Shown piece by piece: positions 1 through 29,934 of a stretch of 64,000 bases of DNA; position 1 is the first letter of the stretch; each line of letters begins with the position of its first letter. Origin of the DNA: Limnoperna fortunei (Eukaryota; Mollusca; Bivalvia; Mytilida; Modiolidae); NCBI GenBank assembly GCA_944474755.1, contig OX104117.1, positions 62,797,522-62,861,521 of the forward strand. The letters run 5' to 3'. Under the pieces are notes generated by a model, which had not been told where the DNA came from, made no database searches, and saw nothing but the letters and a program-made list of their open reading frames with translations. Position numbers and translations under genes: made by a program.

Positions 1-17925
<17,925 letters not shown>

Positions 17926-19579
17926 AAAATGATAAAGAAAAATTGAGAGACAAAGACTACTTGAATCTTTTAGACGTACTTGGAAGTTGCCAAATAATCA
18001 AAAATAATTCTGTATTATAGGGTCAACAATTACAAATGTTACCTGCAATTGACAATTCAAAATTGTTACGACGTGTCTGTATAAACATTGCTACTTTACT
18101 GTAATTAGTTATTTGATGATGTACTGAGAAATTATTATAATTTATTTTTTTTGATAAGGTTAATAAAGAATCGTCAACAAAATAGTATTATCTCACAGTA
18201 AATACAAGTAGAACATTTTTTTGTTCTAGACTAATAATAAAATCCAGGAAGATTGAGTTTCATCGAAATACAGACGAGTATAATTGAAAAAGCATGTAAT
18301 GCATGGTCAAATAATTTGAGAATTGTGTTTTCATGTTTCTTGGTAAAGGTCATATATATAAAGATAACAAATTAAAGATTGGAATATTCATATCTGTCTT
18401 TGAAAGAGTATAAGTTACATTTCTGATGAAAGTTAATTCGTTATTGTTGTCATTTACGAATGAGAAACAACAATAGCTACATGTACTTTTACATATTTTT
18501 ATTGAATCTGACAAATGTCATATTTTCCCTTAAATTTGAAAATCAAAATGTCTCTGAAAATCTTTGGACAAAAACCTATATGCACTGTTTTTCTTTGGCA
18601 CTTTTTTCTTTGTCTTTTTAACATTGTTGTTTCACTGTACTGGACACTAATATATATTGTGTATTGCCAGTTTTTATTTCCATAAATGAGTAGAAACTAT
18701 ATCCATTCTTAGCATTGTTCTGTTATTCCAAAATCAAATCTTTTAACCATCTTTTAAAAAGTTTATTCAGATAGAACAATGTTCTGAACTTAATGGTTTA
18801 TCAACGGTAATGTATTGCCATGAATTAACGTGTCTACTGCTTTATGTATGCGAGGACAATACATTTTGTAAGAAAAGTTTGACATTATACTCTGTGTATG
18901 TTTTTCTGATCAAGGAACGATAACCTTCGAGTTATGTTCACACGTTTATACGTTTATAAGAATCTAAAAATATCAAATTATGTATCTGAATTTTCCACCA
19001 ATCAACAGCAATTCAATTATTTGCCCTTTTTAATTGAGTATTCATACAGATGTAGGGATTAAAGATGCAAGCACGTGAATGCTGGGTTATTTTACATGTA
19101 GTCAATACGTGGCCTTATTATATTAACACAATGTAGGCGTAAGATGTCAAAACTATTTGTATTGTGTTTATATGAAATGTGTACATATAGTAAACAATAA
19201 ATTGTCATCACTTGAAGACTTCATTTTGATTGAAAATTTGAACCAAAGTCAGTCAAAAAACCTGTTACTATATGTCGATAGTGGCTTGAAAACAAATTAA
19301 TGTAAAAAACTGTTTTATTAGTTGACATTTCCCATTTCTTTTATTCACCATAACAAATGTAACTTAAATAAAAAATATATACAAAATACCGTCTTCTTAT
19401 AGGGAAAAGTGTAAATGTTTAGTCAAAATGTTAAGTCTTTAGTTGCAAAAGCAGCATGCAGACCAAAATAAAATTTTTGATGTATTGAAAACAAGGGACC
19501 AACAGTAACACACTTTAAATTTTAAATGTCTCTTAAAATTGGTATGGTTCGGAGAAATTAAAGTTTTGAAGCTTACTCT
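17926..19579 (+). other. Synaptotagmin 3' UTR and downstream DNA
   Basis: No repeat or coding remnant is recognised. Candidate polyadenylation signals AATAAA lie at 18162-18167 and near 19197 and 19367; which is used cannot be told from sequence. A long 3' UTR is plausible because no other gene starts here. Confidence 0.55.
18162..18167 (+). promoter_or_regulatory. Candidate polyadenylation signal
   Basis: The first AATAAA after the synaptotagmin stop codon, 237 nt downstream, within an AT-rich 3' UTR. Later AATAAA words also exist. Confidence 0.4.
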
Positions 19580-19902
19580 GTTTGAAATGGGATCTTTATC
19601 GTGCAAGGAGCGTTGCACATGTTTTTGTGAAGTAGAGTAGCAATTATTGAGATCGTCTTTTTAATTTATTTTACGTTTGCAAGACTGCAACGTTACATGG
19701 AGAACTCAAAACGATATTTGTACGGATGTTTATGCGCAGAAAAGGTTTGCATTTAATTTTTATAATTCATGAGTGAAAGTGATAAATCTTTACAATCCCA
19801 AGTTGAAATGTACCGCCTGCAGCCATTGAAAAGCCTGCTCAAAAAGCCGATTTTGTTGTCTCTTGTTTTTCTTAAAAAATGCAAGTACTTTTTCCGTTGC
19901 AG

Positions 19903-19990
19903 GAAAGGATTGCCTTTCCAAACAATTTATTTTTTAATGGAAAGGATTGCCTTTACAAACAAGTTTAATTTCAGTAAATAGGATTGCTTT
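19903..19990 (+). repeat. Short leader repeats with a small hairpin
   Basis: The word ggaaaggattgcctttcc (7-bp inverted arms) at about 19904 recurs as ggaaaggattgccttt at about 19939, and a weaker taggattgctttc follows at about 19979, giving roughly 36-40-bp spacing. It lies in the leader of the LTR element, before gag. Confidence 0.55.
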
Positions 19991-20344
19991 CTGAAAATCC
20001 CCTTAAACTTTATCATATCATTTGACACACGTATATTTTGTACAGGAGAGAGCTGTCTACCTTTTAATATTGCTAACGATGAATCTCACCCTATTTTGAG
20101 TGACGATTTTCTGGCTCAAAACAGTTTTTGAAGCATCAAAGACACCGACGATTCTAATTTATCAGACCCCCCCCCCCCGAGTTTGTCATACTATAGTTCT
20201 CCATCTTTAACTTCAAGCCAATCCTTTTCATAATCCACCTCCGTCAGGCCAAAAGCCCGAAAATTTATGAAAATGGAAAAATTTGTGTCCTGTAGTAAAT
20301 TCTCCGGGTATCTAGAAATAACGGATCAAAATTTCTGAAAAAAT

Positions 20345-20732
20345 TTGAATCTTGAAACTCTTCACGATCTTCAAGATGACGAGGAGGACGATACAAAAAT
20401 ATTGGCCGCTTTTCATTTACATCTACAAGGCCCAGCTTTGACATGGTACAATGGACTAAGTCCAAGCTTGGACTGGGAACTGTTAGAAAACAAGAAATTG
20501 AAGACTTCTATTGTAATCTTGTGGAAAAGGTAGTATGTTGTCGAAAATGAAATTATTGTCAAATTTATTGACGGTCTCCCCGACAAGCTCGCATTTCATG
20601 TCCGCGTGTAAACCAAAAGATATGTCGGAAGCGTTGACTATAGCCAAAACTGGCAAAGCTTATAAATACAGAGAGTCAGATAATTTCGTTTCTGCTGTGC
20701 GATATTTTTCAAATCCAAATATTCTCAACTAG
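20345..20732 (+). pseudogene. gag capsid-like remnant of the LTR element
   Basis: Frame one gives DDTKILAAFHLHLQGPALTW then YNGLSPSLDW, the typical gag pattern of a small helical domain with a G-P-A-x-x-W-Y motif. After a frameshift, KFIDGLPDKLAFHVR and then, in another frame, ACKPKDMSEALTIAKTG and AYKYRESDNF continue the same protein. At least two frameshifts separate the pieces, so it is not functional. Partial on both sides. Confidence 0.72.
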
Positions 20733-20737
20733 AAAGC

Positions 20738-20905
20738 ATGAAATCTCAAATAGACCAGTTGACGGAGTTGGTGAATAGTTTACAAACTAAGGGTCAGCCT
20801 ACTGCGGACACAAAACCTGAAGTTGTATCTGACCGACACACACCTACAAATCTTAGAAAAACTCCATGTTTCGAGTGCAATGGAAATGGGCACCTCATTC
20901 GGTAG
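20738..20905 (+). pseudogene. gag tail with zinc knuckle (nucleocapsid-like)
   Basis: Encodes MKSQIDQLTELVNSLQTKGQ, a linker, and then CFECNGNGH, a CCHC knuckle missing its last Cys because TAG follows HLIR. It sits between the capsid-like region and the protease motif, as expected in a Ty3/gypsy polyprotein. Confidence 0.68.
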
Positions 20906-21017
20906 TGATTCATTTACATGTACGCTTTCCGAATGTGACGGTGATAGTAACAATGAACGTTTTAGTTGTTCGAATTCAGATTCAAAATTTTTATATTTAA
21001 CAGTTTGATTCGATTCC

Positions 21018-21071
21018 ATGAAAGTTTCAGCTCTGGTTGACACCGGAAGTTCTGTCAATATTATTTCATAA
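21018..21071 (+). pseudogene. Retropepsin active-site fragment
   Basis: Encodes MKVSALVDTGSSVNIIS then TAA. DTGSS with preceding hydrophobic residues is the catalytic motif of LTR-retrotransposon aspartic proteases. It is truncated by the stop and by loss of everything downstream in pol. Confidence 0.72.
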
Positions 21072-22233
21072 CAGCGATAGAATACTTTGTGCAGTTTAAA
21101 GGGGAGTCCGCTCAAAATTCTTTGTGGCTACCGAATGAACAATACAATTCTGACGCACAGACATGACAGAAGTTAGTGCGAATTAAACCGCCACGTACTG
21201 TTAAAGAATAAACATGCACTATCTCTTTTGACTTTAACCTGTTACTTTTGTTAATGGAACTTACATCTAAAATGTATTTTCGCAGTGTGCATGTACGTGA
21301 ATGGAAATGATCGCATTTCCCTTAAAATGTAAAATTTGTTTTATCTTTACATTTATTTTTTAAGTAATAAGTAGCAAGTTCAGTAAAATGTTTTATGATA
21401 AAAAGTTCATATGTTATATTGGAAGGAATTTTGTTTATGTTCCTAAACTTACACAGTATTAATTTCCTCAATTTTGTATTCAGCGTATGTTCATGATAAT
21501 TGCTTATTTGTTAACTAGTTATTTTTCTAAAATTAGTTTTGGTGTGAAGATGAACATTTCGTTAAGAGCGTAATAATTTTGGTTCATTTTCTGAAACACG
21601 TACAAAACAAAAACAAAAAAAAAGTCCTCTTACGCTTATACAAAACGCACAAAATACTGTGTTATTGAGAAGAATAAAATTAAATGTTGATCAATTTTGT
21701 ACTTGAAACAAAACCTATTACATGTACATGTATTTAAGAATTTGTAATATTCGTTAGGTGTCATATGTGGCCAAATATGTTACTGTACGTTCTTACAGAT
21801 TTTACAAGAGCTGGGGTCTCTGCAGGGTTGATCATTTAGATATTTGCTCAATGATTTATACATGTATAACATAAATGTGCAGTATCTGTGTAGTATGGAT
21901 ATAAACTGTTGAGGCATTTGTTTTAGTGCTTATGTTTGAAGAGAGTATTACCAAAGCACCTTGACCATTGGAAACAAAAGATATTGGGTTTTTTTGCAGG
22001 GGGATTTAATGTATCAGTATGGTATGGTCAAGACGTTTGGTTAGATATGCGAGAGTTATTCCTCCTTATGTATATTTGATGATGTTGTAATCCGGATTTC
22101 ATTGTATCCGTATTGGTCTCTGTGTTGTATTATGCTTTTGGATGATGCACAATCATGTTTTTGTGAAGTAAAGTAGCAATTATTGAGATCGTCATTTTAC
22201 TTTATTTAACGTTTGCCAGACTGCAACGTTACA

Positions 22234-23907
22234 ATAAAGATCGTTTTCCGTTATTTTCGCAATGTCTGAAGCTTTAATAACGTAAAGAAGATGAATATTA
22301 TGTTCAAATTTTGTATAAGTAGACCGAAAATTAGAGTTTTGTATAAATAATCGGAATGTAGAATGTTTTATTTGCTGCATTACGAGCAATAGGACGAAAT
22401 TCTGCCGTTAATCCGACAAATCACGAAATTAACTTCGGATTATAACGGCAGTAAAATTCCGTCTAGGGGAAATTTAGATTGCACCAGAAACAGAGCTTAA
22501 AGTACATATAAATTAGCCTCTAACCGGTCCCCTATTGACCTCTCACTCTTAGATCTTCCACAGAGAATTGTGTTCGTACAGAAAGGCTCATCAAAGAACT
22601 TCCGATTGGAATGTACTGAAACAACAACAAAATAACAATAGTGTGCTTACCTCGTACCTATATCGTTACATTGTATATACATGTATGTAAATATTAAACT
22701 ACTTTGTTAGACCCTATCAGGAAAACTAGTTATTATGATTCAGTCTGGCTACAAAAATAGTATGGACTTTAACACTGAATGTTATTGCTCACCTGATTAT
22801 TAGAAATCCACAAAACAATAGTTAGGGTTTGATTAAACTTTCTTTGGTTTCATTGCACTATCTTTTTCTGACCAAAACAATGTTGTATTCGAGGTTTGAC
22901 ATATTGTATAAGACATATTTAGTTTTGAACGTTTCAGAATGGGCACAGTTGAAGAGACAATGCCAAAATATCAACATGACTTGCCATTTTATAAGGTCCA
23001 TAATCCTAGACGAATAACACATTGTTGATTTTTAAATTGCGGTAAGAAGTATTTTAGCGCGAACAAAAGATGGGTAGGATTGGCTAAAGAACCAATTGAA
23101 AAAAAAACATTTTATTAAATTTGACTCGTTCAAGTTTCTCAAATAGTTTATGAATTGTGTGTTTGAAATTTTATGTGTCCAGCATCAGTAAATGTGCATT
23201 CAAAATTTCAAAATGGTCGCTGTTGCCATAGAAATCATTCAAATAGAAAATTGCCAAAATTTATTTTATGCTTTTGAAAAGGAATCTATAGCTTTATGTT
23301 TCTTAAGCCATTATTTTTCTGTTGTGTACAAATCTTTCAGTTTTTCTTTTACTGCCTATGGGGATAAAATTTGTCGTTAAGAGATCTCGTTTATATAAAT
23401 ATATTATACATTTATAGCATGGTGATGAGATCGATTCATGATTTAATCGCACCAACCAAGAATAAGAATAAGACCAAAGACGAGGTAAATATTCTTATTC
23501 TGATATATCAACAGGATTGAGAAACGTTATCTGTGAACCCTTTACATCCAGGATTCGAAATTTTTGGTGCTAAAGTAAAGTTACATTAAGGGAGACTCTA
23601 AGTTGTATAGATAATAAACATAATGAATTTGTTGATACATTTGTATTTACGGTGTGTCTCACGCATAACGTATAGCACATACTTAAAAAAAATATATAAA
23701 TGTTCTCTTCTCTCGCTCGCGCCCTAGCATCGATTTTTACCATGAGAAACATGACCGTTGACAAATGCAAAGAGGAATCTGTTTATCCTTCAGGAGCTTA
23801 TAATATTAAAGTTCGTCAAAAATGCTCTTTTATAAGAACGATTCCACGGACCGCGGCTTCTTGGATTTTGAATCTGTCCTCTAAACCCCAATAGCTCTTA
23901 GTCCTGC
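22234..23907. other. Stretch without recognised genes
   Basis: Contains the inverted repeat at 22393-22463 and otherwise AT-rich DNA. The short open frames at 22829-23017, 23192-23380 and 23700-23894 resemble no family I know. Confidence 0.5.
22393..22463. repeat. Imperfect inverted repeat, 24-29-bp arms
   Basis: The left arm gacgaaattctgccgttaat (22393 onward) and the right arm attataacggcagtaaaatt (ending gtc at 22463) pair with a few mismatches and indels, meeting at tccga and tcgga around a short loop. It could be a small foldback element or structured RNA; there is no further evidence. Confidence 0.55.
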
Positions 23908-23972
23908 ACATCCTGTCTGATTTCAGACTCGAACGCGTAACCTCAGTGATGCCACGTCGATGATTAAATAAC
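23908..23972 (-). repeat. Fragment of tRNA-derived SINE (family A)
   Basis: Contains cagactcgaacgcgtaacct with cagtgatgccacgtcgatga, matching the reversed B-box region of the complete copies. Head and tail are missing. Confidence 0.45.
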
Positions 23973-24118
23973 ATATATATTACAAAGGAAAAACATCCCA
24001 AATAAGACTAGAATAGCTGTCACTTTTGTCAGGTAAAATTTCAAGCTGACCTTGTTTGATTGTATTTGGGAATTTTTTCATCTTAATAATGCGGGAAATT
24101 AATAACTCCTGATCCGGG

Positions 24119-24270
24119 GGCATAAGGGGCTGACTGGTTAAAGGTAGTTAGTCATCTACTGTTAATCACGTGGTCTGTCAACACTGAGGTTTCGAGTTTG
24201 AGCCTCGCTGCGGGTAGGATGTAGTTTTCTCTAATCTTAATTGACAAGTTATCTTTCCTGATCTATTTAG
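24119..24270 (+). repeat. tRNA-derived SINE fragment, plus orientation (family A)
   Basis: Reads forward as a tRNA-like head: gactggttaaaggtagttag, gtggtctgtcaacactgagg, tttcgagtttgagcctcgct, then ttaattgacaagttatcttt from the body. Opposite orientation to most copies in the window. Confidence 0.6.
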
Positions 24271-24534
24271 GAAAGAAAAATCGAAGATACCGAGGAGTAT
24301 TTAATAGACAATAGATAAGCAATGGTTAGAAAAGAGCTGACATCAAAACAACAAGACACAGAACTCAAAACTAAAAAAAAATAAGTGACACGAACCCCAA
24401 TAGAAACCAGGGAGTGAATCCAGGTGTTCGTTGTATTAAAGGGGCATTATTTAAATATGATTTGCTAACGATATGCAATACATAAACAATAAATTATGTA
24501 AAAAGTAACATAGTATTTTAAGGAAAGTCCATGA

Positions 24535-24620
24535 GTAGTCTATGTAGAAGGCCATCTACTATTGATCACTAGCGTGCCAACACACGGCTGTGAGTTCTAG
24601 CCCAACAGACTCAAATACAA
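24535..24620 (+). repeat. Possible SINE head fragment (family A)
   Basis: ccatctactattgatcacta followed by gtgccaacacacggctgtga and gttctagccc resembles the head of the 24119 copy, with the B box decayed. A weak call. Confidence 0.35.
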
Positions 24621-24870
24621 TTAACAAGTATTGTGTGCTGTGCCAAATGGTGTTCGGTTGATTTCTTCACAATGATCATCCAGTGAGCTTTCTCAATGAA
24701 CGGAAATCATAAGGAACCCTCATTTGTAGATTTAAAAATTGTGTACTAGGCTGATTGTAGCCACTACAAAAGTATTAATAATCCATCCTTCTCAATGCTG
24801 CATATATTTCCTTTGGCAGTCAAAATCGTGCAGTATGTGGTTCATCACTTTCACCATTGATAAATTATAT

Positions 24871-25006
24871 AAATATTACATGTCTGACAGGGTGACAGTA
24901 AAATTGTCAACTTGAGGAAATACTGTCAACCGAGGCAAAAGCCGAGGTTGACAGTATTTACGAAAGTTGACAAATTTACTGTCACCCTGTCAGACATGTA
25001 ACATTT
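24871..25006. repeat. 136-bp near-palindrome, 66-bp arms
   Basis: Positions 24871-24936 and 24941-25006 are inverted copies without any indel, with about seven mismatches in 66 and a 4-nt aaaa loop. Arm landmarks are acatgtctgacagggtgaca and aaatactgtcaacc. Further tgacagtattt and gacagtaaattt words occur at about 25265-25295 outside the palindrome. It would form a long hairpin; the simplest class is a foldback or MITE-like element. Confidence 0.85.
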
Positions 25007-25521
25007 ATTTTATTATACCGAAAAACTATTCAAACCATGAACAACTTTATTCAATAATGGTATTTAATTGATGTAATAATGGTAATGAAACAGCAATTTA
25101 ACAATAAAAGTAAACTAACAGTATCCATAATATTTAAATCTGCCTCGTTTGTGGTAGAAAAACGTTTGTTGCTTGACATTATTGTCGTCTGTTTTCAACG
25201 GAAATATAAAAATAGATATTTCACATGCGCGAATGGTACAGTATAATTTTCGAACATTCCGTGGGTGACAGTATTTCCGACAGTAAATTTTTTTTGGACA
25301 GTACTTATATGTTACGGTTACCTATGGAAGATTAACATTGTAAATCAAATTGAGGTATAATAATACGTTTGTGAACTCGCACTTGATGGACGTTATTCAA
25401 ACATTTAATCAATGAGGAAGAATGATTCTCTGGCCTTTCACGCAACTAATTTCCGGAGATTTAAAATACATTATCACCACAACGTTGTATCTTATATTTA
25501 TGTAAATAATATTTAAATATT

Positions 25522-25742
25522 GTTTGTTTGTTTGTTTGAATGATGCTTAACGCCACTTTCAGCAATTTTTCAGCTATATCATGGCGTCCAGTTTTTATTG
25601 GAAATGAATCAGGTGTACCCTGAAAGAACCCCTACCTTCGTTAGGAAAACCGACAATCATTGCCAATTAAGATTGGATTCGAGTACACCCTACCCACAGT
25701 GAGACTCTACCCCGTAACCTCAGAGTTGACAGACCACGTAAA
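25522..25742 (-). repeat. tRNA-derived SINE, copy 4 (family A)
   Basis: Begins on the plus strand with a gttt microsatellite, then gatgcttaacgccactttca, agctatatcatggcgtccag, ggaaaaccgacaatcattgc, attaagattggattcgagt and ccccgtaacctcagagttga. The last portion is the reversed B-box region; the A-box end is lost. Confidence 0.7.
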
Positions 25743-26469
25743 CATCTACAGGAAACAATTTAAGTACAAACTAGTACATTGGATAGTATTATATGAGAAA
25801 TAATAAAAATATTTTTTTATGTTATTTTTGTCTCTGTAGAGGGAATATACTGCATGTATATAGTCCTTCACTATCATCAACTTAGGAAAATATTTTTATT
25901 AATCGGGAATGTGTAGGTTGTTTTCTTGGCTTCAATATTTATATAATCTACACAGATTTCATCCATAAAAATTCCTTGCTCACAATAAGTAAATAACAAG
26001 GATGTTGTGTATGAGCTTTACTATAAGTTATAGGTAAGATAAGAATAAACGAACCGTGACTTATTTAATCGCTTAGACTGGCCTTCGGCAAAGCAGATAC
26101 AGATTAGTTGTAGTCAATAGAAAGGGGGAACCTTGACTATAATGACTGTAATACTTAGGTAAAAGGAAATATTTATAATGATTATTACTTTTCCATAGAA
26201 AAAAAGCGAAGGCTATATAGTCAAACTCTAGTGGAATTGGTCATATAATCATTCGTACTACTCGAAAAACTTGGAAACAATGGATCAACAACTTTCTATT
26301 GGAGGAAAAATGGCTACACAATCATTTTTCTTTCTCAAAACGGGTGGGCGGATTTAAAACAGCGACGAATGTATTGCTATGAAGGCAAATAGTATTACCT
26401 TTCTGTTTTCTCAAGATGTAGACTAAAGCCACCAACACGCGCTATAGGGGTGGACCTCCTTTTGGAAAG
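25743..26469. other. Stretch without recognised features
   Basis: AT-rich DNA; I see no gene, repeat partner or structure. Confidence 0.5.
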
Positions 26470-26615
26470 GGGAGGTTGTCAGGTTATTAAATAGAAAGCC
26501 GGACCGCGGACTATAATGGGTAACATGTAGTCCAAGTTGGTCCGTTCTGTTTGCCAAATTGATTTGTTGTTTTTTAACTTGTCATCGCCCTGAATATAAC
26601 TGAATTCTGCCGGCT
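26470..26615 (-). repeat. Interspersed repeat family B, reversed deleted copy
   Basis: Reverse-complement landmarks: gaaagccggaccgcggacta (the family ggctttccg end), taacatgtagtccaagttgg, and gccctgaatataactgaatt (the family agctatattcag start). The middle is deleted. Confidence 0.5.
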
Positions 26616-26669
26616 CTATTAAATTTATGCCAATTTCTTATTTATATGAAACCCTACTGGACGGGTACT

Positions 26670-26955
26670 ATTGTTCGACCAACAGAGCTGCCCAGCCCAG
26701 ATGCTGAATAGGGAGTTCCTTTATTTGCGGTTTCAATAACAAAAACTGGAAGGACCACAGTTGGTAACGTGTTTGAAGAGTGCCACGCTCCTTGCACGAT
26801 AAAATCATTGTTTCTGCCACAAAAGTATAAATTTTCTGCCTACACTTTTCTATTAGCATTCAAAATTCCGTTACCGTTGGTCTTTTCTTTTCACTGTCGG
26901 TTTGTTGCTTCTTGTTAACGTGTTCTCGTTTTGAATATAGCTGAAATGTGTCTTT
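26670..26955 (-). repeat. Interspersed repeat family B, reversed copy
   Basis: Reverse landmarks: caacagagctgcccagccca, aaggaccacagttggtaacg, gagtgccacgctccttgcac and ttttgaatatagctgaaatg. It lies close behind another reversed copy, so the two may be a nested or tandem insertion. Confidence 0.65.
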
Positions 26956-27339
26956 ATAAAAGTTCAGTTAGCATTCAACAAATACCTTTTTCGTAATTCC
27001 TGAACGAAAGGTGGAAAATCAAAAAGTAAAAATATTGACAACAAAAAGCGAAATGTTAATGTGTGAATACTAGTATTACTTTTCGAATCGTTTATGTTTT
27101 TCGACTTTTCGTTTTCTTAATTGTAAGCGAGGCATCTGACTACAAGGTTCTCGATATAAATAATTGTTTAAACGTAACAATTTACAAACTTCTAAGTATC
27201 GAGAGAAACCCATAATAATAATTTAAATCTCGATATGTTATAATTTATACTGTATTTGTCACTAAATCAGCATTTAAATGATAAATGACAGCAAAGAGAT
27301 TATAACAAATAAAATTAAATAAAACTTCGACGATATATC

Positions 27340-27695
27340 ATGTATACTCACTCGAAAAAGAAACGCAACATAAAAATGGGAATTTTACTTCATATATTTT
27401 TTTTTAAATTTAGCAAATAAATAACCCTTCTTGTTCATGAGTTCTTTTACACAAATGTACCATGGAATATAACATTTTGTCGCATATTGTCAATAAATCA
27501 CGCAAAAATGTAAGGATCTGTTGTGTCCACCGTTTGCTTGTAACATAGCCCTAAGGCTTACTCATCTTGGCAAGGTTTCAATTAAATGTTGAGTACGAAC
27601 ACGAGTTATCCTTTACCACTCACACTGAAGTGTACCTGCTCTATTTGTTGCAGATTTTGCGGCAGTGGACGCGCACGTGAAAATGTTAACCTCTT
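27340..27695 (-). pseudogene. Tc1/mariner-like end with transposase C-terminal remnant
   Basis: The left edge carries cactcgaaaaagaaacgcaa at about 27348, which looks like a Tc1-type terminal repeat. Minus-strand translation around 27500-27690 gives LRAMLQANGGHNRS-like words, resembling the last residues of Tc1 transposases. Stops and frameshifts are frequent. Whether this belongs to the same element as 28310-29780 is unclear. Confidence 0.42.
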
Positions 27696-28309
27696 CTTCC
27701 TTGTCTTACAGTATTGTGACTACTAACCTACTTCTTCCTTGTCGTAAGAGTTGACAGGTTTTCATATATTTTTACAATATAACACTCTTTTCTCTCATTT
27801 AAAATGTTTAAACTGCTAAGATTTGTTTGGTTTGCAAAAATAAGATCGACACACACAAGTACATACGTTGCTATACATTTTCATATGTAGCAGAATATTT
27901 TGTCAAAATAATTTTAAATTTGATATCTTTCGAAGTCAATGCATTTTAAGATAATGAACCTCTTTCTTTTGAATGACAATTCCAAAATGTGTTTTAGTGC
28001 TTTATCTTTACAACACGTCAAAGCCTCGTTAATACTGATAAAATATACTGAACCGTAAAAAGCGTCCCACAAAACTACAGTCACAGATTAATGTGATATA
28101 AAAATTTAATCAATTAATTTCACAAATATAAATGAATGAATTACTGTTTCTAGGTTATAATGTTTTCTCAAATGTCTGATATACACAATATGGCAGCGTT
28201 TTAATGATTTAACGGTACTTCAGTAAATAACGTGTACATGTATGTCGACAACCACCCTGACTAGCCAAGTGTTACGACATGGTACCATCTCTCTTTCCGA
28301 AGAGAGGGC
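27696..28309. other. Stretch without recognised features
   Basis: AT-rich DNA between two Tc1-type remnants. I see nothing identifiable. Confidence 0.45.
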
Positions 28310-29780
28310 GACAAGATCGTAACTCTTTGCGAGCGAAGATTGTCTACAACTATAGTGCTTATCACAGCGTCACATTGTTGTACGATCAGACGATTTACGA
28401 ATGCCATTTAAATAAATGGTGAACACGCTCTACATTAAACCGCCATGGAACTTCTTTCCAAAAAGTACAAAGATGGTTCAGATATGGACTCGTATTCGGA
28501 TAATCCATAACATTGACATAATTGTATTGTAACAGGTCCCTACTGCGCACGTTATGCTGGAATGTCTTGTTTTGATGACCTGCAAAATGTCTCAAGACTT
28601 GTTCGATGTATCAGGCAGCTGCTACACAATTGGGTCTTACTGGATCAAGGTTCTGGAAGATAACATTCATGGTAATATTAATAATAATTAATTTTATTAA
28701 AATATAATAATTTTTCAAAAAATGGAAAAACATTAATAAAAGTCTTTTACCTTTTGTATTACTACAATTTATATATGGTTGAAATTCTAAGTTTTTGCAT
28801 AAATGAGTTCGTTATAGGTAAAAGTAATAAAAAGGAAATTTTTAACAAGGGATGTAAATTTTGACTAAAAAATTACCAATGTTTAGTACTTATTGACCAG
28901 TTATTTACCAATAGACAAAAATTTAACTCGAAAACCCGTATTTGTGTTTCCATCCCTAAAATGTATACCAACCAATTGCTTGACATTTTATAAAAAAATA
29001 AGAAAATTTAAATTTTTTAAAACTATTATTTTAGTGTTTTTGTGTTTTTCTGTATAATCTACAAAGAAATTAGAAATTTCAGAGCGCAATCCCTCGAAAA
29101 TAAGCTTTGAAACCCTTATTTTTTATTTTGAATTATGACTACTTGTATATAAAACTAACTATATGGCAAGCTTAAAGAAAATTGAACGACAAAGTATTTT
29201 CAGTGTAAGTGTTTTGAATACCCCATAGTATGCAATTTGGGTCATCCCAAGCGTTTCCAGTACACCGCTGTCTTCAAAACTTATTTCACACTCTTGTTCT
29301 GCCATCTGTTGTACTTTTCCAATAACGGCTTTCGTAAAAAAAGATAATGTTACGCCTTAGCTGACTACGCCAATTTGTCGCTGCAAAGCCCATTGAAGAC
29401 GTGCCTGTCGGTGTCGTGGAAGTGTGGTGGGGCTTTGGAACAGGTCCTACGTCGGGGACAACGACATCTGGTGTTCCTGGAAACTAATCGACGAACTGTA
29501 TCAGCTCTATTGGTTGTTGGTGTCTTCTGACCGTATGCAATGCAGTTTCAGTAGCCGTGGTGGACCAACGATGACCATGCCTCTATTCTGGTAATGGGTA
29601 ACATGTGTTCGTGGCCGGTTATTTGTGCTGTATGTGGTATTAAAACGTATCCTCAGACTTCCGACAACTGAAGTTGTTTACTATAACTCGATCGGATGGC
29701 CGAGAATGCGGTCTACCAATGACGACTGACACAAAACTGATACCGATGATGATTAAATTTGTCACGCCTTGTATACTCAT
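28310..29780 (-). pseudogene. Tc1/mariner-like transposase, interrupted and decayed
   Basis: Reading the minus strand from 29780: RNTRCRCPRRRT-like N-terminal words, FFYESRYWKSTTDGRTRV (family FSDESRF...DGR, about 29280-29345) and ILWGI (about 29220-29235). After a ~560-bp AT-rich insertion (about 28655-29215), NCVAAA, YIEQVLRHF, FQHN and VNVMDYPNTSPYLNHL follow (28440-28640), matching the family's Y-x-x-x-x-L, QHDN and W-P-x-x-S-P-D-L-N-P block. The first aspartate region reads YESRY and the DNARPH box is deleted, so the enzyme is dead. The insertion itself has no recognisable content. Confidence 0.6.
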
Positions 29781-29934
29781 GCATGAGCACAAAAATCATT
29801 CGCTTTGAACATTTCAAAATTTGTACTATCCCACTAAAGGTTTAAGGTACATACGTTCTTTAACACCAGTAAAAAGCATTCAAGCGAAATATAATTTAAA
29901 TGCGACTTACGATAATCTTGTGTGTTGCATTAAT

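Larger units (their letters stand above)
19618..22233 (+). mobile_element. Truncated Ty3/gypsy-like LTR retrotransposon
   Basis: The 80-bp segments 19618-19697 and 22154-22233 are direct repeats of equal length with five mismatches (about 94% identical), both ending gactgcaacgttaca. The first is followed at once by tggagaactcaaaacg, positioned like a tRNA primer-binding site, so these are the 3' ends of two LTRs. Between them lie gag, a zinc knuckle and a retroviral-type protease motif, all on the plus strand. RT, RNase H and integrase are missing, so the element is internally deleted. The left LTR is cut by a family B fragment (19580-19617). The left boundary of the right LTR cannot be fixed by eye. 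Confidence 0.75.
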
